Of a DNA stretch of 53,041 nt, positions 1 through 11,500 are shown piece after piece; within the stretch, counting starts at the first letter, position 1, and the number at the start of each line of letters is the position of its first letter. The notes beneath the pieces are model-generated. The model had not been told where the DNA came from. It made no database searches and worked only from the letters and a program-made list of their open reading frames with translations. Origin of the DNA: Gnetum montanum (taxonomy: Eukaryota > Streptophyta > Gnetopsida > Gnetales > Gnetaceae); the NCBI GenBank assembly GCA_015680685.1, contig MNCI01006063.1, forward strand, positions 332,756 to 385,796, in the 5' to 3' direction. The translations under genes were made by a program, and so were the position numbers.

Positions 1-337
1 GAGTTGTGCTCAAATGTTTTTGCAAAATTTTATTTGTTACAAGTAGGTATTATAAGGACCATGTATACTAGGCAGTTGAACAAAATAGGAAATTTTCAAC
101 AACTCACAATACTTGACAAAGTTGGCTGAATCTCTTTAAAGTAAGTCATTTGTAGTTTACACAACACAATCGTTACCTTTCTCACAACCACACGCCGCAA
201 CAGCACACACACATACTCACATTAACTACTGAGTTCATTTGGAGGTATCTGGGCCTTGGTGTTGCCAGAGACCAGCAGGCACCTAAATCCTGTTCGAGGA
301 CACTTGTTGGCGGTCGCGTCCCAAATGGTCGCCAACA
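1..337 (+). repeat. 3' end of an LTR, plus orientation (element K, same family as element I)
   Basis: This segment is the reverse complement, with scattered substitutions, of 45195-45530, the terminal part of the large LTR of element I. It ends GGTCGCCAACA at 337, a normal LTR end in CA, and no primer-binding site follows, so it is a 3' LTR or a solo LTR of a plus-strand element lying mostly to the left of the window. It interrupts the gag leader of element B, which starts at 338. The match to the second copy runs to the first base of the window, so its left limit is unknown. Confidence 0.75.
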
Positions 338-1184
338 GTCCTGATGTGGAAGGAGAGGGTGAATGATGTGATGAAGGGGAAGAAGAAGGGGAACCATCGC
401 CATGATGATGTTCCTTACCTTCTCTTTGGTGGCTATGACCCCGATCATGATGATGATCAGATTTCTCGAACACTTGGTGTTCGTGTTCCCTCATCGAACA
501 CTTGGTGTTCATGGGCATCAGAACCAGGATTATGTATCATGGAGTGAAGGTTTTGATACACCACCTCCTCACTCTCATTAGGAGAGGGAACATCATTTTG
601 TGGAGAACCTATTAAGATAGGTTCACCACCCTTAACTTCTCTTATAAAAGGTGAAGCATTGCGGGGTCCTTTTCCCTTCAACGATGTGTGATAACTCTCC
701 TGTCGTGAGTCCCTTAGACATTGCACTGCTGTGGGATGGTAATCCCTTATGTCATAATCTTTTGCAATGTATTCAACATATAATTCCATCATGCCTATCT
801 GTACAAGAGCACGAAGGAGCATGTTAGGGACTACATGATCTGGGGGTAACATGATGTTACCTTGCAAATCTCACCAACACAGTTGTTCATCCTGATGGAG
901 GATAAAAGTAAAATCAGGTATATACTCATCAGGATGAGTATATACCACTTGATACTATTGATGAACTTGCGGTTCTCAGTTACATGTGTTAGACTGCCGA
1001 CTGTCTCTTGTGTGATCCCTAGGTGGTGAAGTGCTTTTATGAGAAGAAGAAGATATTATTATCTTGTCGATGTGCTATTGACCATTGTTTTAATTTTTTT
1101 TCTCCTGATTAACCCTAAGGGTTTTTTTAAGCTTCCCAACAATCTGGATGATGTCCTATGTTCTACTTAGTGCAAAAACAACTT
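338..1184 (-). pseudogene. Gag leader and N-terminal Gag region of Athila-like element B (broken)
   Basis: On the minus strand this is the untranslated leader and N-terminal gag region of element B. The best open stretch is 867-457 (about 136 codons). It matches, in order, the plus-strand region 3950-4680 of element C: the same dinucleotide-poor leader with ACCCTTAGGG, the same YQNLHSMIHN-type motif and the same Ser/Pro-rich run near 350-400. The frame is broken and no zinc knuckle is reached, because the LTR of element K interrupts the gene at 337. In the family this protein would form the retrotransposon capsid; only its N-terminal, low-complexity part is seen here. Confidence 0.7.
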
Positions 1185-1204
1185 AGTCCTCGACAACGAT
1201 GCCA
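1185..1204 (-). other. Primer-binding site of element B (tRNA-Asp type)
   Basis: The minus strand reads TGGCATCGTTGTCGAGGACT one base after the LTR end. It is close to TGGCGCCGTTGCCGGGGA, the tRNA-Asp-complementary site known for Athila-like gypsy elements. Most of the differences look like C-to-T or G-to-A decay. It fixes the direction of B and the inner end of its LTR. Confidence 0.75.
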
Positions 1205-1205
1205 A

Positions 1206-1970
1206 TGATGAGTGGTGAGGTACCCCTACACTCAACCATATGAATACGAGTGTTACACACGTGATCTGGTCAAACTCCATAGACTAAGTGCCTACATGCC
1301 TTATGGAACACTTAAGGTTAATTGTTCGTTGTCTTCCCAGACTTGTATTTGTCACGCTTGTATGGTTAAGTAAGTCTGAGGTATGTGATTTTTATTTCTT
1401 TTATGTTTTATTGCCTATGCTAATGAGGGAAAGGGTGAAGAGATTAAGTAACTAAATTTAACTAACTAAGTTCTAATGCCTAGCATCAGTACCTTCTAGG
1501 ATTACCAAACGCTATTCGTTGCTGGGATTACCAAACATAACACATGTGCTCAAAGCGGTCGTACTGAATGCACTTAACTATGAGAGAAGGGTTGAGAGAG
1601 ATTTAATTAACTAATAAAGCATTTAAACAATGAACAATAAATACCAATAATTAAGTTCCTATTTAGCTTAGTCCATTGACTACAACGTTTATCCAAAATT
1701 TTGTCTTTATTTCTGTACAGAAACTTGTGCTCAGGTACATATTTGCTCGAATAAAGATTCGTTCACTTTGGAACTCCTACTGCAAGCACATGGAAATTAC
1801 TCTAACTCTAGAATGAAAAAACTACAAGAGTTTGGCTATGGTCTAGATCTAGATTGAGAAACAAGGGAGAGCCGCCTCTTATTTATAGATTTGGCGATGC
1901 GCTGTGATATCACGTACACGATATCGCGGGGGATGCAATATCGTGGCCCATGCGATATTGCGTCCCATCA
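1206..1970 (-). repeat. 5' LTR of element B (about 765 bp)
   Basis: On the minus strand the LTR starts TGATGGGACGCAATATCG at 1970 and ends CCACTCATCA at 1206, next to the PBS. It has a TATA box at 1887-1880 and an array of CGATATCG-like palindromes in U3 (about 1905-1965). The end region is shared with the LTRs at 37561-38293 and 31435-32118 and with the segment 3577-3769, so these belong to one family. The outer end abuts pol of element A at 1971, so B is inserted in A. Confidence 0.8.
1880..1887 (-). promoter_or_regulatory. TATA box of the element B LTR
   Basis: The minus strand reads TATAAATAAGAGGCGG about 85 bp inside the LTR. The same box with near-identical downstream sequence is found in the LTRs of C (31518) and D (38275), which supports a retained Pol II promoter. 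Confidence 0.6.
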
Positions 1971-2760
1971 ATGGGGATACTTATGATGAAACTTTACAAC
2001 ATCTTAAACATGTCTTAGATAGATGTATAAATAAAAAATTAAAATTAATTTGGGAAAAGAGTCACTTAATCATTATAAGTGGTGTAGTATTAGGACATGT
2101 TATTTCTAAAGAAGGGATAAGAATGAATGATGAGAAAATAAGAGTCATATCTACACTTTCAGCTCCAACCAATTTAAAGACTCTTTGATCCTTTCTAGGA
2201 CATGCTAGATACTATAGAAGATTTATCAAAGACTTCTCAAAAATTGCTAAACCATTATATATGCTCTTAGAAAAGGATGTTTCATTTATTTGGACCAATG
2301 ATTGTTACGAAGAATTTTTGGAACTAAAAAATGAGTAAGCACAACCCTTGTATTTAACACACCTAATTGGGATTATTCATTCAATTTAATATGTGATGCT
2401 AGTGACATAGTAGTGGGGGCAGTTTTGGAACAATACATTGATAATAAACCAAGAGTGCTTTATTATGTGTCCAAAAGTCTAGACCAAGCCCAAGTAAATT
2501 ATACAACTATAGAAAAAGAACTATTAGCTATAGTATATTCTCTAGATAAATTTAGACATTATTTAATTAGATATAAAACTAGAGTATATATTGATCATTT
2601 AGCCATTAAATTCCTAGCTACCAAAAAAATAGAAAATGCAAGAATAATGAGATGGTGCTTATTACTCCAAGAATTTGACCTAGTTATTCTAGATAAAAGA
2701 GGTAGGAAAAATGTAGTAATAGATAATATTTCCAAGTTAGATACTTCTTATGAGAATTGA
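1971..2760 (+). pseudogene. Element A reverse transcriptase C-terminus and RNase H (broken)
   Basis: The translation shows the end of a gypsy RT palm/thumb (GHVISKEGIRMNDEKI, then FLGHARYYRRFIKDFSKIAKPL after a stop), followed by the RNase H start DASDIVVGAVLEQ and HYLIRYKTRVYIDH. The region bearing the YxDD catalytic box is missing because the LTR of B replaces everything left of 1971. Stops occur near 2185 and 2335, and frame changes are needed to join RT to RNase H. In the family this enzyme copies element RNA into DNA and removes the RNA strand. The motifs fit the Athila/Tat branch of gypsy elements. Confidence 0.85.
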
Positions 2761-2944
2761 ACACAAGGAATTTTTCATGATGAACAACTTTTTTCTACAA
2801 AGAAGGATCCTTGGTTTACCGATATAGCCAACTATCTTTCTTACGTAGCCTATCTAGATACATTTGGAGTATTCTATACCTCTATAGAATATGTAAAGAT
2901 AACATAGCAAGAAGATATGTGGCTAAAAATGAACAATAATAAAT

Positions 2945-3576
2945 TTTACAAATATGCCATGATGATTTAGGGTAAGGCCATTTTGATAGCAAATGTATTG
3001 CTATCAAAATTCTTCAAAGTGGATTTTATTGGCCCTCCATTTTTAAAGATGCACATAAGTATGTGCAATATTATGATAAATGTCAATGAATGGGAGCCAT
3101 AACAAAAATACATGAAATGACATTAAAACCCATTTTAATAATAGAACCATTTGATGTGTGGGGTATAGACTTTTTAGGACCATTTCCACCATCTAATGGA
3201 TGTCAATACATTTTGGTTTGTATCAACTATGTTACCAAATGGGTAGAACCAAATTCTATCCCAATGAATCATGTAAAGGTAGTTGTAGTGTTCCTTTGGG
3301 AAAATATTTTAACATGCTTTGGAACTCCACAGGCTATCATTAGTGACCAGGGAACCCATTTTGTTAATAAAATCATGGAAAAATTCTTTAAATATTGTGG
3401 TATCCAACATAAGATAGCTACTACCTATCATCCATAAACAAATGGCTAAGTAGAGAATGTTAATAGAATTATCTTAAATATATTAATAAAAACTATATGT
3501 ACCAAATGGAAGGATTGGTCTAAAAAACTACAAGATGCACATTGGGCTTATAGAATTACTTATAAACTAAGTTTAG
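2945..3576 (+). pseudogene. Element A integrase (truncated)
   Basis: This follows RNase H in the same orientation. An HHCC-type zinc region lies at about 2950-3090 (YVQYYDKCQ at its end). The catalytic core contains the first Asp in WGIDFLGPFPP, the second Asp in IISDQGTHF and the Glu after YHP..NG (VENVN, about 3448). Stop codons fall at 2969, 3088, 3435 and 3447. The sequence stops in the conserved HWAYRITYK region exactly where the element C segment begins, so the C-terminal domain is absent. The usual role is insertion of element DNA into chromosomes; this copy cannot work. Confidence 0.88.
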
Positions 3577-3769
3577 TGATGATCGGTGAGGTATCCCTAC
3601 ACTCAACCATACAAATACAAGCATCCACACACAATCTGATCAAATTTCAAGGACTAAGTGCTTATGTGCCTTTGTGGAACAAGGATGGGTTAATCAATCG
3701 TTGTCTTTCCAAGCTTACTTGTATAGCATGATTGTATGATTAATTGTAGGGATGCCTCGCCACTCATCA
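3577..3769. repeat. Rearranged LTR remnant of element C with inverted ends
   Basis: A 193-bp module that begins TGATGATCGGTGAGGTATCC and ends GGATGCCTCGCCACTCATCA, so its ends are inverted repeats of about 25 bp. Most of it matches the terminal part of the B LTR in the opposite orientation to the PBS that follows. Only about the last 25 bp are in the orientation expected for a 5' LTR of C. It therefore looks like a fold-back or inversion product of two LTR ends rather than a normal LTR. Confidence 0.6.
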
Positions 3770-3770
3770 T

Positions 3771-3790
3771 TGGCACCGTTGTTGGGGACT
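3771..3790 (+). other. Primer-binding site of element C
   Basis: TGGCACCGTTGTTGGGGACT lies one base after CACTCATCA. It is a tRNA-Asp-type site like that of B, slightly decayed, and marks the start of the internal region of C. Confidence 0.8.
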
Positions 3791-4840
3791 TTGTTGTTTG
3801 TGTGCTAATTAGAACTTAGAAAATATTTCTCATCATTGGAACAAACCCTTAGGGTTGGTTACAAGAAAAAAATATATAATAATATATAATACATTGCACA
3901 CTAAATAGACAATCATGTCTTCTTCTTCATAAAAAAGTGTTTCACCACTTAGGTCTAATATAGGGAATAATCGGAGGTGTAGTACACATGATAATCTGCC
4001 AGTCCCTCAATAGTTTCACATGACATACGTTCATCTTGATGAGTATATACCAAACTTTACCTTTATCCTCCACCAGGATGAAGAACTGTGTTGGCGATAT
4101 TTAGAAGGTAACATAGTGTTACCTCTTGATCGCTCAGTCCTGGGCATGCTTCTTCATGATCTCAGATGAATTGGTATGCAACACTTACAGGTAGAGTACA
4201 TTGTGCATGATCATGACTTGAGAGAGTATCGACCCATGGAGGCATAATGTCAAAGGGATTTACAACAAGAGAGATGTCATGAATACATGAAGGGAAAGTT
4301 ATTGTAGAATGTCCCACATGTCCTAAGAGAAAATGAGGGTGGTGAACTTGCCTCAGGTAGTCTTCCACACAATGATGTTCCTCCCATTAACTTTGGTTAA
4401 GGGGTTGTGTATCAGAATCTTTACTCAACTATCCATAACTCGGATTCTGTTACCAACAAACATAAATGGTCTAAAAAAGGAACACAAACACATGACAAAG
4501 ATGAACATTTTGATCATAACGACGATCGAGGTCGCAACCACCGAAGAGAAGGAAGCAAGCATCAACATGGTGATGGTCCTCCTTCTTCTTCACCTTCATC
4601 ATCTCCTTCACCCTCTCCTTCAAGATCTAGATGTAATCACAAAGAAAAATACCATGAGGATAAGGGTAGGTGAAATGAGAATCATAGACAAAATAGTTGA
4701 GAAAGGGGACAAGGGCACTCTAGAGAAACATACCGTGAAAGAAGGTAGAGTAGGGAATAACATGAGCATCATAGACACCATAGATGAGACAATCATGATG
4801 AACCCCTACTTGCTACTCAAAGTATGTTAGACATAACTAA
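3791..4840 (+). pseudogene. Element C leader and N-terminal Gag region (broken)
   Basis: The first 250 bp are a non-coding leader matching the leader of B. From about 4070 a degraded N-terminal Gag can be followed through several frames. It includes a Ser/Pro run (about 4590-4630) and a charged Arg/Glu/His-rich part. The open pieces 4333-4830 and 4407-4673 overlap in different frames, so neither is a real complete protein. Their match to the minus-strand region 341-870 of B shows they descend from one gag reading frame. The region is not functional. Confidence 0.65.
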
Positions 4841-4869
4841 GGCCGTTAGGATCCCAACAAGGCACCAAA

Positions 4870-5912
4870 AGGATAGTAAGATCAAGAGATTAGACATGAA
4901 AAATATCCCATGATTTGAAGGGGGATACAATGTTGATCCTCAAAATCATCTACAAGCATTTTATGATGCATGTGCCTTACAAAATATAGAAAATGAATGG
5001 AAAAAATTAAAGTTGTTTCCACGGATGCTAATCAAAGAAGGAAAAAGCTAGTATTGATACTTAGAACCAGAATCCATTCATAGGTGGAGTACCATGTTAG
5101 AATTGTTCAACGATAAGTACTAAACATACTCCCAAGTGTCCAACCTCCAAAAGTAAATTTAAGGCTAGAAACAAGGAGGACACGAACCCTTGGATGCTAC
5201 CATGGATCAATATTATGCACTGATACATTGTTATCCCAGCCAAGGTTATTCGTAGAGGGATCAACTATACCATCTCATAGATGGGCTCAGGCATGAAACG
5301 TGAAGAACCCTTGGGACTTATTCCCAAGTAAGACTATATGAGCTTAGGACCCATCAAGTACAAAGATTATTGGAGCAAGTTCCTAAAGAGGAAGGTGAGT
5401 TATGGAAAAGAAAAAGTGTGGAGGAATATAATAAAGATTATTCCCTCTAAAAGAAGGGAGTAAGATTTTGTGAGGATGAAGAAGAGTCACCACTCGAAGA
5501 GATGGTGAATAGGAAAACTTTGCCCATTCAAAAAATTGCATTGGAAGTATTGGCAAAGGTGGACCAAATGTGGGATCACTAGATGATAAATTTCAAACCA
5601 TTCTCAAAATAGTAGAGGAGTCTAGAGAGCAAGGTAGTGAACGGGAAAAGAAAAAAAAAGACAGAAGTAGAATATGCATGTAACAAGGGTAAGGACAAAG
5701 TTGTCATTATTGAAGAGGTTGTGGATTCAGATATAGAAAATGATAGTGGATGGGTGATATGCCAATATGACCATCCTAAGGGATGTTTCCCTATAATCTC
5801 ACATCTGCAAGAGTCTAGGATGTATGCACTCAACCCACGATTAAACAAAAGGAAAATACCCAAAGGTTACCTTATCCCCAAGGTAACCCAAGATAGTTCT
5901 ACCAACCCTTAA
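4870..5912 (+). pseudogene. Element C Gag capsid and zinc-knuckle region (broken)
   Basis: The retrotransposon Gag core is recognisable at about 4900-5240: HLQAFYDACALQNIENEW, a W-x-LEPESI segment and EPLDATMDQYYAL. Each has a counterpart in the minus-strand gag of D at 36700-37210. The zinc-binding segment at about 5750-5800 (ICQYDHPKGCFPI) is a degenerate form of the CNICLDNHPKGQCP knuckle seen in D and has lost its last Cys position. Several stops interrupt the frame. Known role: particle formation and RNA packaging. Confidence 0.75.
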
Positions 5913-6530
5913 CATATTATCCAAGTGGAACTCCACCACAACCAATCAAGTAGTATCAATAGTGGCAATACCCAAAATCATGGGGAATGCCACCACCACA
6001 ACAACAATATCCTTATTGGTAACCTGACCTATATCGATATTACTTGTAGCAACCAATCTCTCCATGTGACTCTACTGGTCACGTCACTCCTCAACCTCAC
6101 TACCAAGCCTGTGAGTACTATAGGACTCCTTCTCCTAGGGGTGATGTTCCAAAAACATTCTATCCTTCTCATCTAGCTGCACCTCTTCCACCCATATCTC
6201 TATTACCACATTCTCTAGCTATGCAGGGTGAACTCCCTACCCAATTGCAGGAATGTAATGCTACAAGGGTTGTTAACTCTCAATCTACTATTGGTTCTGA
6301 CAATCACATGAAGAAAATACCTTTCTTTAGAACCAATAGTCCAACTAAGCCCTTACAACCACAAGTAACTATTCCTTTAAACACCTCATTACCAATCAAA
6401 ACTTCATAAATCCCTTCAAGCCAAACACCATGTCTAACGCATACAGTCATGTTAACTTATGCCATCATAGATTGGATTAAGGTTAGCCATATTCCTAGGA
6501 AATTCTCTGATCCTAGGAGTCCTTTTATAT
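5913..6530 (+). pseudogene. Element C Pro/Gln-rich linker between Gag and protease
   Basis: Low-complexity sequence rich in Pro, Gln, His and Tyr codons in one frame (for example GMPPPQQQYPYW near 5980-6020), with stops. A similar Pro-rich linker follows the knuckle in element D (about 36010-36290). No domain was recognised. It connects the nucleocapsid to the protease that begins about 6530. Confidence 0.5.
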
Positions 6531-6622
6531 ATCTCTAGATTGTTGGGAATGAATCATGCAAAGCTCTTTTGGATTCAGGTTCTGGTGTCAACTTAATCTC
6601 TCCAGAAATGTACAAAGCTTGG
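6531..6622 (+). pseudogene. Element C protease, first part (split by element E)
   Basis: Retropepsin signature CKALLDSGSGVNLISPEMYK with the catalytic Asp at about 6572. The reading frame ends in the codons for KAW at 6622, where the LTR of E begins. The same frame resumes at 28372 with NLLPLKKS, so this is one protease gene interrupted by insertion. Confidence 0.85.
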
Positions 6623-6767
6623 TGAAACACCACAAAATTTTGAGCTTAGTACTTTTCCAACAAGAAGCAGGTCTCTGGGACCCATAGACGACCAAGGCTA
6701 CATCTGGTATCAAACATGGCAACTTCGGAAATCAGATGCTTAATTTTCACTAAGTATGCATTCTCAG

Positions 6768-7112
6768 CGTATACACCCAGCGTATACGCCCAAGTCTACA
6801 TTCTCAGCGTATACGCTCAAAGTTCACATTCACAGCGTATACGCCCGATGTTCACAGCGTACACGACTAGCGTACACACCTTACAAGTACGTCCAGCTTG
6901 TACGACTGATGCATACGCCCGGCATGCAATCCCCGAAGATGGAAACAACACTGCAGAGCAAGACTTGGTACAAGGCAGCAACCATCAGCGTATATGCCTA
7001 GCATCCACAGCGTATATGCCCCAGCGTATATGCTCAGCACATCAAGCGTATACGCCCAGCACATCCAGTGTATACACCCGCTTGATACAGTGTATACGCT
7101 CAGCGTATATGC
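6768..7112 (+). repeat. Array of GCGTATACGC palindromes in the 5' LTR of E
   Basis: About ten diverged copies of CAGCGTATACGCCCA and shorter forms, spaced irregularly at 12-60 bp. The core GCGTATACGC is a perfect 10-bp palindrome. Many copies differ by one C-to-T or G-to-A step (GTGTATAC, GCGTATAT). The same array is in the 3' LTR (27275-27665). Confidence 0.85.
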
Positions 7113-7173
7113 TCAGCAAATATAATATACTGTACACTTGTCAATTTCATTCTTTCACACCCGGTCAACACGC

Positions 7174-7217
7174 CACGTGTCTCCCAACCCAAGTATAACG
7201 TCAAAACCTGTATAAAA
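7174..7217 (+). promoter_or_regulatory. G-box and TATA box of the E 5' LTR
   Basis: GCCACGTGTC (CACGTG core at 7174-7179) lies about 30 bp upstream of TATAAAA (7211-7217). Both are kept in the 3' LTR (27732-27737 and 27767-27775). CACGTGTC is a known binding core for plant bZIP and bHLH factors, including ABA-response types. Actual use is inferred. Confidence 0.6.
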
Positions 7218-7812
7218 GCCCCAATTTTTCACTAGATCTGGGGGCAGCAGGCAAAATTTTTGGGCAAAATCAGAGATCAGAGACGCTAAGAAATAGAGTA
7301 GAGAACCTTGTACATTGCACAACCCTATATGCTGAGCATACAGCCTCTATGCTGTGCCTACAGTGTGAACCAGCTCGCAGTCATCCCTGCATCCACCGGG
7401 GCTTTTCGTCCACCTTGTGTCTAAGACACAACTGCGTTAGACCAGTGCATTGTAACTCTCATTTTGAAATACCATTGTTACATTTTCTTCCTAAAATATG
7501 TTACAGTTTACATTAATTGTTGCATGTATTCTATTTACGCTCTTTTACATTTACGCATTGTTCGCATCAGTTACGCTATTTACGCTCTTTTTATGCCTAT
7601 TACGTCGTTCACATATAACCCAGTGTATAGCACCTCGGTGTATGTTTGGGGAAATCCTTACCTAATCCGCGTGTGGACCACTCAAGGTACTCTACCTTTG
7701 TTCATTCTAGCTCACCCTTAGGTGAAGGTAGGATCATCTGTACGTGTGCGATGATCCCTCAGTCTTTGTTTCCTTCCAGCCGGAGATCGATGATTTCGGA
7801 CGGTACAAAAAT

Positions 7813-7831
7813 TGGCGCTAGAAGAAGGGCC
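7813..7831 (+). other. Primer-binding site of element E
   Basis: TGGCGCTAGAAGAAGGGCC, five bases after the LTR end. The same site, with one base different, follows the LTR of nested element L at 15591-15610. It differs from the tRNA-Asp-type site of B and C. I do not assign the tRNA with confidence. Confidence 0.75.
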
Positions 7832-8585
7832 TATGCCTTAAACTTATTGTGCTTCAGAGCTCTCAGCGTCTACACTGTTGAGTATACACTGATCCTTTCT
7901 GCAAGTCTCCCCACATTTACACTGCTCGGTTTAAAAAACTTACTGCCTGCAAACTGTTGAGCGTCTACGATGCTCTATTTAAAACTTACCATTTGCAAGT
8001 CTCTCAGCGTCTATGCTGTTAACCATACACTGACTCTGCTTGCAAAACCCCCAGCATCTACGCTGTCGAATATATGCTGCACGCTTTGTCTACGCTGCAC
8101 ACACAACTTTGTTTATGTTGCTAATACACATGCCGTCCACTTTACGCTGTAGACCTTGTCTACACTGCACACAAAACTCTGTTTACGCCACTGAAATACA
8201 CGCAACTACTAAATTTACGCTGCACTCTCTACGCCGTAGATCCCATCTACACCGTATGGTAGTGTACACGCCATATGTTGACTTTGTATACGTCCTACGC
8301 CGTAAACTCGTTTACGCTTCCGTCCATATACGCTACACTCTATACGCTGTAACCCTGTTTATGCTATACGCTAACATTGTATACGCTGCTTAGCGTATAC
8401 AGTACGCTTTACGCCGTAGATTCACTACGCTGACACTATATGTTGTATACCTATACGCTGTGTACGCTATCGTTATATGCCGGTCGTTGAAGCGTATATG
8501 TTGTACGCTACCAACTTAGGTTTACGCTGCACTAAGTACACTGACTTCACATCTCTACATCGTGTCACATTCTCAACTATTCATC
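7832..8585 (+). repeat. Element E leader with diverged TACGCTG/GCGTATACGCTG repeats
   Basis: About 750 bp between PBS and gag, with no convincing gene. From about 7850 it is made of irregular repeats of short words such as TCTACGCTG, TTTACGCTG and GTATACGCTG, denser towards 8540. Open stretches here (for example 8040-8393) are repeat artefacts. The words overlap those in the LTR array and in the 5' part of the antisense gene. Confidence 0.75.
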
Positions 8586-11500
8586 ATGAACACCGCAAAC
8601 ACACCCGCTACAACCACCCAAGTCACAGACCTCGTAAGCACCATGGCCATTCAACAACCCGTGGCACAACCCATAATGGGGCCCCGTCGATCTCTTAGGT
8701 TGCAAGGAAGGAACCCATCGTCCAACACCATAACTCAAGACCAATACAACTTCATATCCATGAAAATACAAGCCGGCCTAGCTGTGGACAGAGCTGAAAT
8801 AGAAGTTAAAAGGAAATAAGAACTTTTCTATAGGGGAGGGCAAGAGTTCATTCCTTCCTTGTACGATATCATCCCTGTTTCGGAGCCTTACTCTGAGATC
8901 ATCACACAACTCCTCCTGCAAAGGAGCCAGTCTCTAGATCAGCTTGCAGTAAATCCTCAACCGAAAGAGGAAGATGAGTTTGCTGCCCAATCTGAGCATG
9001 AAGACTCATACCATACCCTTAGCCCACAAACTTATATAAACCCATTGTTTCATCCAGGCACAGGGGAAATCACGTCCCTTAGATTCACCCAAGCGCAAAT
9101 GCCTCCAACAGAAACATCTGCACTTGTTCATGTTCCTCCTCCAAGCGACTCGCAAATCAATACACTCTCTCTTGCTATTCTCCCCGCTGCAGCCACAGGC
9201 CCATCCTCGCAAGTACCACCCCCTCAAAATAACGTCGGAGCAACCTTCCCGCCCTGAGTGATCGGGATGCCACATGTGATACTAGCATCTACGTCCACAC
9301 ACTATATTCCTCACATCCAAACGCACGGAGCCCCTTCCACTGCTGTAACCCAACAAGTTCAGGGGGTTCTTACACAAAACATGACCAGGCAATGGGCAGC
9401 GATGGGTGCACAATCACATCAACCCCCTCACTACAATGTGCCACCTCATAAAATTCCACCATTCAATATCCATCAAGGACAACCACAGCAACAACAACCG
9501 CTTACTCACAACATGCCACCCCTAATACCACCCGCTATAAACATTCCACAAGTACAACCGCCGACCGCACAACTTTTAGCCTTCCAACCTACTATTCAAC
9601 AATCCAATCTATACAATGTACCACATCCCCAAGCTGCAACCTCACCTAGCGCTCAAGACTAGGCCGATGCTAAGAAACTAATGCAGGAACTAACTGACGA
9701 GGTCAAACGCCTCAAAACAGCTGCCGACGGAGAGTTGAAGGTAGTGGACTTTTACCACGATGATCCCATTAGCCCTTCCATTCCGCCCCTAACCTTACCT
9801 AAAGGTGTATCATTGCCTACGCTAACTAGATATAACTGGGAGATGGACCCCAATGCTCACCTTATAACATTTAGACTAGAATGCGCATTACTCCAAGCGT
9901 GGCCACATGCCATTTTGCGAGTGTTCCCCATGTTTTCCATATTCCAGAGGAGTTGTTACATCAATTCATGACCAGGTTCAAGTATAACTTGAAAAATAAA
10001 GCGAAACTTGATAGCCTTATACAGGTTAAACAAGCACCTCTAGAACCCGTACAAAAATTCATCCAGAGGTGGAGTGTTGCTCTCAATGAGCTACACGAGC
10101 CGATCCCACAGACATATCTGCTCACCATTCTAAAGGGGGCTGTTAATGACTTTTTCAAATCTAAGTTATATTATCTCAATGAGTGTAACCTTAATCAAGC
10201 CTTTGTATAGATTAAAAATATAGAGGAGGTGGCTCAAAATAGCCATGATCCTGCATATTTAGCCTTCAAAAATAAACACAGTAAGAAAGATAAAGAAAAG
10301 GCTAAAACAACTATAGCGGCAATAGCGGAAATGCAACAAGAAAATGTGGCACAACAAAACAAACCACCGGTGACCCCTACTAATTATACTAAACCTACTC
10401 CCGCGACTGCACCGGAATCATCTTCATCACAAAACCCAACACCGAACCGTACAAGAAATTTTGAAAGGAAAGAACCTGCCCAATATATGCCATTGCCTAT
10501 GAAGCCATCCCAGCTATTCGACCATCTCCTGAAAGCTAGGTTAATGAAACAAAAAGAGTTATCCCCCACTGCTATCCAGAGACATGACCAGTTCTGTCAA
10601 CTCGTTCAAAACCCAAGCTTTACAATGCTGGATGAGCCCCCAGTACCCAAAGGTTTTAGGATGGATCGCTTCTGCAACTATCACCAATGTAATGGGCATG
10701 GCATGGATTACTGTTTCACCATGAAATAAGACATACAACGAATGATCGATAGAGGCCAAATCACTTTTGATGAGGCCAACCCAGTCCAACTGCAGAACTA
10801 GGCTATGGGTGTGTACAAAGACCCTCTGAATACCAAAGAGGCACCGTACGTTATTAACACAATCTACCTAGATAACGAACCTGAAACGCCGAGCATTAAC
10901 ACCGTCTACTCTGACTATGAACAAAAAATTCCTGACAAGCCATTCATAGTCCGTATTCCTCCCACTGCCTCAACATCCATGCCTCAACCATCATACGCCC
11001 CACAAAAATCATATGTAGTGCGTGTACCTCCAGCCGCTACTTCCGCTAACTCACAAACACCTCCTATTCAGCCTGCCCCTTACGTAGTCCGAGTACCACC
11101 TGCCGTCACAATAGCAGAGGTCCAACCTCCACCTAAACCAACCCCATACGTCGTTAGGACACCTGAAAGTCCTAATGATTACCAATCCTCCACCTCGCAA
11201 ATGCAAAGTAAACCCAGTTCTTATGTGATCAGTGTGCCCAGCCAGCCTTTTGCTCAACCACATCTGACTGTCCAACCATAACCTCGCCCGACTCCATACG
11301 TGGTACGAACCGCAAAATAACCTAAGGCTCCGAAATCAACCACACCCTCATGCCATACATGAGAATGCTTAGTGGATAAGCTCATGCATGAACACTTGGA
11401 GAAGGAGCATCAACGGCTAGCTGTAGGACCACCTAAACCCACCCCGCTAAACGTGGTACCTATGATGCCACCTAATAATCAACCAAACATGGGCTATGAG

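Larger units (their letters stand above)
6623..7807 (+). repeat. 5' LTR of element E (1185 bp)
   Basis: Starts TGAAACACCACAAAATTTTG and ends CGGACGGTACA. It is closely similar to the 3' LTR at 27129-28366 apart from substitutions and small indels. U3 holds a dense array of GCGTATAC-type motifs (6768-7110). A G-box is at 7174-7179 and a TATA box at 7211-7217. The long plus-strand open stretch at 6716-7198 is a by-product of this repeat array, not a gene. Confidence 0.92.

Noticed and set aside
6716-7198. 160-codon plus-strand open stretch in the E LTR
   Set aside because: It is composed of the GCGTATAC repeat words read in frame and lies entirely in an LTR; no domain and overlapping open frames.
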